Part shown: one piece after another, positions 7,596-11,554 of the stretch | Layout: each line of letters opens with the position of its first letter | Numbering within the stretch: the stretch's first letter is position 1 | Program-made: the position numbers and the translations under genes | The notes under the pieces: model-generated | The model's database searches: none | What the model saw: the letters and a program-made list of their open reading frames with translations, nothing else | What the model was told of the DNA's origin: nothing | Assembly: GCA_947071285.1 (NCBI GenBank) | Contig: CAMTFK010000145.1 | Coordinates: 1 to 11,554, forward strand | Length of the DNA stretch: 11,554 nt | DNA from: an uncultured Bacteroides sp. | GTDB lineage: Bacteria > Bacteroidota > Bacteroidia > Bacteroidales > Bacteroidaceae | Direction of reading: 5' to 3'

Positions 7596-8636
7596 CTAAA
7601 TGGCAAAAGAGACTAAAATAGCAGTCAATATCAGGATTATTATCATGAGTCCTTCGGCACGGAAGTTAATACGGGTTGCAATCTTCATATCTTCCGTAGT
7701 TAAGAGGCGACCGTTATGGCCGATGTAAGGTTTCCATACTTCCTCACCGAAATAGTTGTGCGGACCACCGAAACGGCAATCCAGAATACCGGCAAGAGCA
7801 GCTTCGGGATAACCGGAATTAGGGCTGGCATGTTGGTTCCCATACCTACCAACAAACTTCAACAAAGCCAGTAAACCGCCGGGCTGGTGGGAATCACCTC
7901 CGGCGACGAGATACTGTGGAGTGTTTTTCCGTGTCCGGGGGATAGCTGCAAGTATCATAAGCATGGCAGTTAGACGGGCAGGGATGTAATTTGCCACATC
8001 ATCCAGGCGAGCGGCAAAGCAACCGAAAGCGCGGTAACGATCGTTACGGTAACCAATCATAGAATCAAGTGTATTCACCATTTTATAAGCAAGTATGCCG
8101 GGAACGCCCAGAAGCATATACCAGAATAAAGGGGCAATCACTCCGTCACTGAGATTTTCAGCAAGAGTTTCGAGGGCAGCAGTACGCACTTCCTGAGCAG
8201 ACAATTCAGAAGTATCACGACCAACAATGCGGGCTACTTGTGTCCTGCCTTCCTCCAGAGAACGGTCTACAGCTTCGAATACCATACGGACTTCGCGAAC
8301 AAGGGTGGTGCCTGCCAAACAAAAAAAGATGGCAAGTATTTGCAATGAAAGAAGCAATCCCGGAGAGAATACTGCAGCCCAGCGAAGCAGATATAAAGCC
8401 GCGAGATAAACGGCAAGCACAAGAATGATGGCAACAAGTGCACCTTTCAAGCCCCGGCCTTGCCCCTTATTAAAGATGTGTTCGGAGAATGAAATCATCT
8501 TGCCGAATGCTACAACAGGATGGGGTAACCAGGCAGGGTCACCCAGAGAGCGGTCAAGAAGCCAGGCTACAAGCAGAGGCAAGTTGAGATTAAACGCAAT
8601 GCCTATAATGATGAGAATATCTTCCATTGTATCCAT
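7596..8636 (-). CDS. cbiB: Adenosylcobinamide-phosphate synthase (CbiB)
   Basis: Integral membrane enzyme that amidates adenosylcobyric acid with aminopropanol phosphate to give adenosylcobinamide phosphate. With the ATG at 8636 the protein has 346 residues (Salmonella CbiB about 319). Conserved segments in order are LGDP (31-34), IVGRDTS (137-143), AENLSDGVIAPLF (159-171), NTLDSMIGY (188-196), DDVANYIPAR (212-221), ASPNSGYPEA (270-279) and GGPHNYFGE (290-298). Hydrophobic stretches lie near the N-terminus, at about 64-110 and at the C-terminal end. The frame is open further upstream to a TTG at 8648, which would overlap cobD by 11 bp. I prefer the ATG at 8636, one base after the cobD stop (TAATATG); an ATG at 8627 is also possible. 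It sits third in cobQ-cobD-cbiB, downstream of the gene that makes its amine substrate. Confidence 0.94.
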   Translation of the reverse strand: MDTMEDILIIIGIAFNLNLPLLVAWLLDRSLGDPAWLPHPVVAFGKMISFSEHIFNKGQGRGLKGALVAIILVLAVYLAALYLLRWAAVFSPGLLLSLQILAIFFCLAGTTLVREVRMVFEAVDRSLEEGRTQVARIVGRDTSELSAQEVRTAALETLAENLSDGVIAPLFWYMLLGVPGILAYKMVNTLDSMIGYRNDRYRAFGCFAARLDDVANYIPARLTAMLMILAAIPRTRKNTPQYLVAGGDSHQPGGLLALLKFVGRYGNQHASPNSGYPEAALAGILDCRFGGPHNYFGEEVWKPYIGHNGRLLTTEDMKIATRINFRAEGLMIIILILTAILVSFAI

Positions 8637-8637
8637 A

Positions 8638-9669
8638 TTAGTTTTCAAGCCACTGCCCTATCGCCTCTACAAGACGGTCATTTTCTTCTGATGTCTGAGT
8701 GGCAATGCGGAAGAAGTGTTCATCCAAGCCTTCAAAATTGGAAGCATCACGAATAAGAATGCCGTGCTCATTGGCAAGGTATTCTTTCAAAGCAGAAGCT
8801 CTACCAAAACGAAGGCGAACCAACATGAAATGAGTTTCCGTTGCCCAAACTTCAAGACTCCCCAAATGCTCCAAAGCATCCCGCAGCCGGGCTGTTTCCT
8901 GCAAATAGGCAGGAACATTCAGCGGGTTGGGAACATCGTGTTCCAAAAGATGAAGTCCGGCTTCAATGGCAAGCTGGTTAACCGACCAGGGCATACGATG
9001 AGTGCGCAGGCGACTGAGCAAGCCCGCATCACCAGTGATATACCCAAGACGCAGACCGGGAACAGCGTATCGTTTGGTCATGGAATGCAGCAATAGCACA
9101 TTCGGATATTCCGCAGCTTCTCGCGGAGTGAAGAGTGGTTGCAGAGTGAAGTACTCGTAAGACTGGTCGATGATAAAACAGACTTGCGAATTACGTTCGA
9201 TTAACTCCGTCAGATACTCTTTATTTACCACCGTCCCTGTTGGATTATTGGGATTACAAAGCCAGAGCATACGTATTTCTTCCGGTAGAAGGTATCCGTC
9301 TTCCGGAGCAGGGAGTTGATACAAAGAAGTAACCCGGTGCCCATGTATGCGGCAGGCGTCAGCATATTCGCTAAAGGTGGGTTGCAGAATGGCGGTATTC
9401 GTACCCCGAAAAGTCTGTGCAATAAGATATATGGCTTCAATGGCTCCGTTTGTCACACAGACAGCATCAGCCGGCAGGTGATACTTGTCCGCAAGACGGG
9501 ATTCAAGCGTATAAGGTTCCGGCTCAGGATAATTCCCGATAGCGTCAATCCGTGCGCACAGATATGCTTTCAGTGCAGTAAGCTCTACCTTACTATAGAC
9601 ATTGGAGCTGAAATTAGCAGTTATCGGGTGTTGATATTTATAGGAGTCGTCTCCGTGTCCTTCAATCAT
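8638..9669 (-). CDS. cobD: Threonine-phosphate decarboxylase, PLP-dependent (class I aminotransferase fold)
   Basis: Decarboxylates L-threonine O-3-phosphate to (R)-1-amino-2-propanol phosphate, the linker that CbiB attaches to the corrin. The 343-residue protein has the histidinol-phosphate-aminotransferase-like fold. It begins with the family hallmark GHGDD (4-8) and has NFSSN (19-23) and GNYPEPEPY (45-53). CNPNNPTG (138-145) and Asp168 in IIDQS bind PLP. Lys199 in HSMTKRYAVPGLRLGY is the Schiff-base lysine. Arg321 in FFRIAT is the usual carboxylate-binding arginine. Sequence alone cannot fully exclude a HisC-like aminotransferase, but the HGDD start and the overlaps with cob genes settle it. 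The start overlaps cobQ by 8 bp, and the stop lies one base before the cbiB ATG. Confidence 0.93.
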   Translation of the reverse strand: MIEGHGDDSYKYQHPITANFSSNVYSKVELTALKAYLCARIDAIGNYPEPEPYTLESRLADKYHLPADAVCVTNGAIEAIYLIAQTFRGTNTAILQPTFSEYADACRIHGHRVTSLYQLPAPEDGYLLPEEIRMLWLCNPNNPTGTVVNKEYLTELIERNSQVCFIIDQSYEYFTLQPLFTPREAAEYPNVLLLHSMTKRYAVPGLRLGYITGDAGLLSRLRTHRMPWSVNQLAIEAGLHLLEHDVPNPLNVPAYLQETARLRDALEHLGSLEVWATETHFMLVRLRFGRASALKEYLANEHGILIRDASNFEGLDEHFFRIATQTSEENDRLVEAIGQWLEN

Positions 9670-11152
9670 GGGTTGTCAGTATTTTATAGATAAGCGGCAT
9701 GTCGACGTGACTACGCACGTGGTCGGCGAGTTTATCGTATTGTTCTTCTTTAAATTGATGATAATCGAAAGATTTCCCGGCATCAGCAAGTTTATCGGCG
9801 AAAGGTTCCAGCAGGAAGTCGATGAACGAGGGATTGTCAAGAATTCCATGAATATAAGTTCCCATGCAAGTGCGGTCTACAAAATAACCGTCAGTGCGGC
9901 CGTCTTCCAAGATATTCAGTGGGGAAGCCGGGGTGTTATGGATGGGAACGGTGGTGCCCATATGGATTTCATAACCCTCTAACAATTCTCCACTCTCAAC
10001 TAAGTGAAACGTCACTTGCCGAGTAACTTTTTCGCCAGTCATATGGGTGCTGACGGGCAGAAGCCCCAGTCCCGGCAGGCGCTCTATCTCTCCTTCCACA
10101 TGGTCGGGGTCGCAAACTTCTTGCCCCATCAGTTGGTAACCGCCACAAATGCCCATGACGGTGGCACCTTCGCGATGAGCACGGATGACGGCCTGTGCCA
10201 CACCATTACGGCGCAATTCGTGCAAGTCGGCAAGGGTGCTTTTACTACCCGGCAAGAGAATGATATCGGCTTTTGCCAGTTCATCAGTGTTGTTGGTATA
10301 AAAGAGGTGGACGCGCGGATCGCGTTCCAATACATTGAAATCAGTAAAGTTGCTGAGGTGGCGCAGCAGAACAACGGCTATGTTCACCTTACCCTGTTCC
10401 GCCTGTACGGATTTTGTGGCAAGCGCCAGAGAGTCTTCTTCTTCGATATATATATCCCTATAATAAGGAACCACCCCCACCACCGGGATATCGCAAAGGT
10501 CTTCGAGCATTTTTATTCCGGGCTCGAACAGGCGAATATCGCCACGGAACTTATTGATAAGAATACCTTTAATGCGCTCCCTTTCGTGAGGACGAAGCAG
10601 CATGAGCGAACCATAGACACTGGCAAAAACACCGCCACGGTCGATGTCTCCTACAAGGATAACATCCGCTCCGGCATGCAGCGCCATAGGAAGATTGACT
10701 AAATCGGTATCGCGAAGATTTATTTCGGAAATGCTTCCGGCACCTTCCAGCACAACAGGATTGTAGCGGACAGACAGACGGTCGTAAGCGGCACAAACTT
10801 CGCGGCGCAGCTCTTCACGGCCTTCAACACGAAAATAGTCGTAAGCATCACGGTTGCCAATGGGACGTCCGTTGAGCACTACCTGTGAGGTATGGTCGGA
10901 AGAGGGTTTCAATAATAAAGGATTCATGTCCGTGTGGCAAGGTACACCTGCGGCTTCGGCTTGAACGGCTTGGGCACGACCAATTTCCAGCCCTTCAGGA
11001 GTAGCGTAGGAATTGAGTGCCATATTCTGTGCCTTGAATGGTGCCGGGCAATAACCGTCTTGACGGAATATGCGGCAAAAAGCAGCGGCAATAATACTTT
11101 TGCCCACGTCGCTACCAGTTCCGGCAAACATAATAGGATGAAGTTTCTCCAT
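9662..11152 (-). CDS. cobQ: Adenosylcobyric acid synthase (cobyric acid a,c-diamide amidotransferase)
   Basis: Glutamine- and ATP-dependent enzyme (CobQ/CbiP) that amidates four side chains of adenosylcobyrinic acid a,c-diamide to give adenosylcobyric acid. The 496-residue protein is full length. The N-terminal dethiobiotin-synthetase-like ATPase domain has the P-loop GTGSDVGKS (11-19), FKAQNMALNSY (39-49), LEGAGSISEINL (135-146) and GDIDRGGVFAS (168-178). The C-terminal class I glutamine amidotransferase domain has the nucleophile Cys336 in GICGGYQLMG, plus YEIHMG (394-399) and YIHG with catalytic His435. It is distinct from the shorter-ring homologue CobB/CbiA. It is first in the operon cobQ-cobD-cbiB and overlaps cobD by 8 bp. 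The ATG at 11152 lies about 15 bases after the predicted transcription start. Confidence 0.96.
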   Translation of the reverse strand: MEKLHPIMFAGTGSDVGKSIIAAAFCRIFRQDGYCPAPFKAQNMALNSYATPEGLEIGRAQAVQAEAAGVPCHTDMNPLLLKPSSDHTSQVVLNGRPIGNRDAYDYFRVEGREELRREVCAAYDRLSVRYNPVVLEGAGSISEINLRDTDLVNLPMALHAGADVILVGDIDRGGVFASVYGSLMLLRPHERERIKGILINKFRGDIRLFEPGIKMLEDLCDIPVVGVVPYYRDIYIEEEDSLALATKSVQAEQGKVNIAVVLLRHLSNFTDFNVLERDPRVHLFYTNNTDELAKADIILLPGSKSTLADLHELRRNGVAQAVIRAHREGATVMGICGGYQLMGQEVCDPDHVEGEIERLPGLGLLPVSTHMTGEKVTRQVTFHLVESGELLEGYEIHMGTTVPIHNTPASPLNILEDGRTDGYFVDRTCMGTYIHGILDNPSFIDFLLEPFADKLADAGKSFDYHQFKEEQYDKLADHVRSHVDMPLIYKILTTHD

Positions 11153-11172
11153 ATAATTTGTTTTAACGGGGA

Positions 11173-11180
11173 CAAAGATA
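11173..11180 (-). promoter_or_regulatory. Candidate promoter -7 box for cobQ-cobD-cbiB
   Basis: TATCTTTG on the minus strand matches the Bacteroides -7 consensus TAnnTTTG, and transcription would start near 11166. No TTTG is found 19-21 bp upstream, so the -33 element is poor, which suggests a weak or activator-dependent promoter. A large palindromic repeat begins about 47 bp upstream of the box. Confidence 0.5.
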
Positions 11181-11290
11181 GTGCAAAATTCCGATTAAGC
11201 GGGTGAAGGGGAACCGAGAATATAACCAACTAATTCCTACATCGCAATCAACTAACATTAAACATACAAGCAACTAATCTCAAACATACG

Positions 11291-11440
11291 ACAAACTAAT
11301 ATTTTCCTTGCATCTTATTATTCATACAACAGTTGTTATAGTTTCCTACAATAATTATGTTTCATTCTTACAACAGTTATTGTAAGAAACATTAATAGTT
11401 TATGTACGAATAATAAGATGCAAGGAAAAGATTAGTTTGT
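11291..11440. repeat. 37-bp near-perfect inverted repeat within the palindrome
   Basis: The arms 11291-11327 and 11404-11440 are reverse complements over 37 bp, with only two mismatches (11301/11430 and 11324/11407). They enclose a 76-bp AT-rich spacer. A convincing Bacteroides promoter is not present in the spacer on either strand. Confidence 0.85.
11365..11388. repeat. Small hairpin in the palindrome spacer
   Basis: TTCTTACAA (11365-11373) pairs perfectly with TTGTAAGAA (11380-11388) around a 6-base loop. The stem can extend with a 4-base bulge to ATGTTTC at 11357-11363. Its centre (11376.5) is 11 bp, half a repeat unit, from the centre of the large palindrome. Confidence 0.6.
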
Positions 11441-11528
11441 AGTAACGGAAAGATTAGTTTCTTGCGAGAACAGGAATAGTTCATCGCAAAGTGGAATTTA
11501 TTCCTTTTGGAGCGGTTATGAATCAGTT

Positions 11529-11554
11529 ACGAGCTACGGGCTACAAGCTACAAG
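11529..11554. repeat. 7-bp tandem repeat running off the window end
   Basis: ACGAGCT (11529), ACGGGCT (11536), ACAAGCT (11543) and ACAAG (11550) form a heptamer array with consensus ACRAGCT. It is cut by the end of the window, so its full length is unknown. Confidence 0.65.

Larger units (their letters stand above)
11227..11504. repeat. 278-bp imperfect palindrome built of 22-bp units
   Basis: The block is symmetric about 11365.5 and splits into six 22-bp units per arm around a 14-bp centre. On the plus strand an AACTAA-type core recurs at exact 22-bp steps (CAACTAAT 11227, CAACTAAC 11249, CAACTAAT 11271, AAACTAAT 11293). The mirror motif recurs at the same step on the right: ATTAGTTT (11431), ATTAGTTT (11453), AATAGTTC (11475). 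In the middle a second core, TTCNTACAA, recurs at 11321, 11343 and 11365, and in reverse at 11379-11388 and 11401-11410, again 22 bp apart. Mirror units share 12 to 17 of 22 bases in most pairs and nearly all in the fourth pair. No coding frame is supported. The function is unknown: an operator array, a mobile-element remnant and a structured transcript are all possible. Confidence 0.75.

Noticed and set aside
8637..8648. TTG start for cbiB at 8648.
   Set aside because: An ATG at 8636, one base after the cobD stop, gives a complete protein. The extra four residues are not needed.
10004..10702. Long plus-strand frame of 232 codons opposite cobQ.
   Set aside because: It is a shadow of cobQ, whose P-loop, Cys and His motifs are unambiguous.
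11291..11440. Invertible promoter switch of the capsule-locus type.
   Set aside because: The inverted repeats fit, but the spacer has no TTTG/TAnnTTTG pair in either direction and no invertase gene is in the window. Kept only as a testable idea.
11227..11504. CRISPR array.
   Set aside because: The 22-bp units are degenerate, abut without spacers and switch orientation at the centre. No cas gene is present.
11153..11554. Cobalamin riboswitch upstream of cobQ.
   Set aside because: No GCCACTG-type B12 box on the minus strand, and the predicted leader is only about 15 nt.

Overview
The window looks like chromosomal DNA from Bacteroides or a close relative in the Bacteroidales. Four promoter-like sites carry the Bacteroides -7 box TAnnTTTG, and three of them also have TTTG 19-20 bp upstream. 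The tRNA gene lacks an encoded CCA end, ribosome binding sites are A-rich rather than Shine-Dalgarno-like, and there are periplasmic TPR sensor kinases typical of the phylum. Species is not assigned.

Layout. Bases 1-480 hold a short promoter-to-terminator transcription unit (74-178, + strand) with no recognisable gene behind it, then sequence with no confident gene. A tRNA-Gly(CCC) (527-599, minus) follows, with its own promoter and terminator. From 694 a plus-strand operon cobU-cobT-cobS-cobC runs to 3660. It meets, with no spacer base, a minus-strand pair of membrane sensor kinases (3661-5622 and 5622-7493) with a strong promoter of their own. Upstream of these, on the same strand, lies cobQ-cobD-cbiB (11152 down to 7596), with overlapping or nearly abutting genes. 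Bases 11153-11554 contain a promoter box for cobQ and a 278-bp imperfect palindrome built from 22-bp units.

Together the seven cob genes cover the late part of cobamide (vitamin B12) synthesis. CobQ makes adenosylcobyric acid. CobD makes aminopropanol phosphate, and CbiB joins it to the ring. CobU activates the side chain to the GDP form, CobT makes the alpha-riboside phosphate of the lower ligand, CobS joins the two halves, and CobC removes the phosphate. Corrin-ring genes, the adenosyltransferase, the threonine kinase and B12 transport genes are not in the window, and I found no cobalamin riboswitch.

The two observations most worth following are the 22-bp-periodic giant palindrome upstream of cobQ, and the translationally coupled sensor pair in which one kinase has a complete catalytic domain and the other keeps the phospho-accepting histidine but has lost all the ATP-binding motifs.
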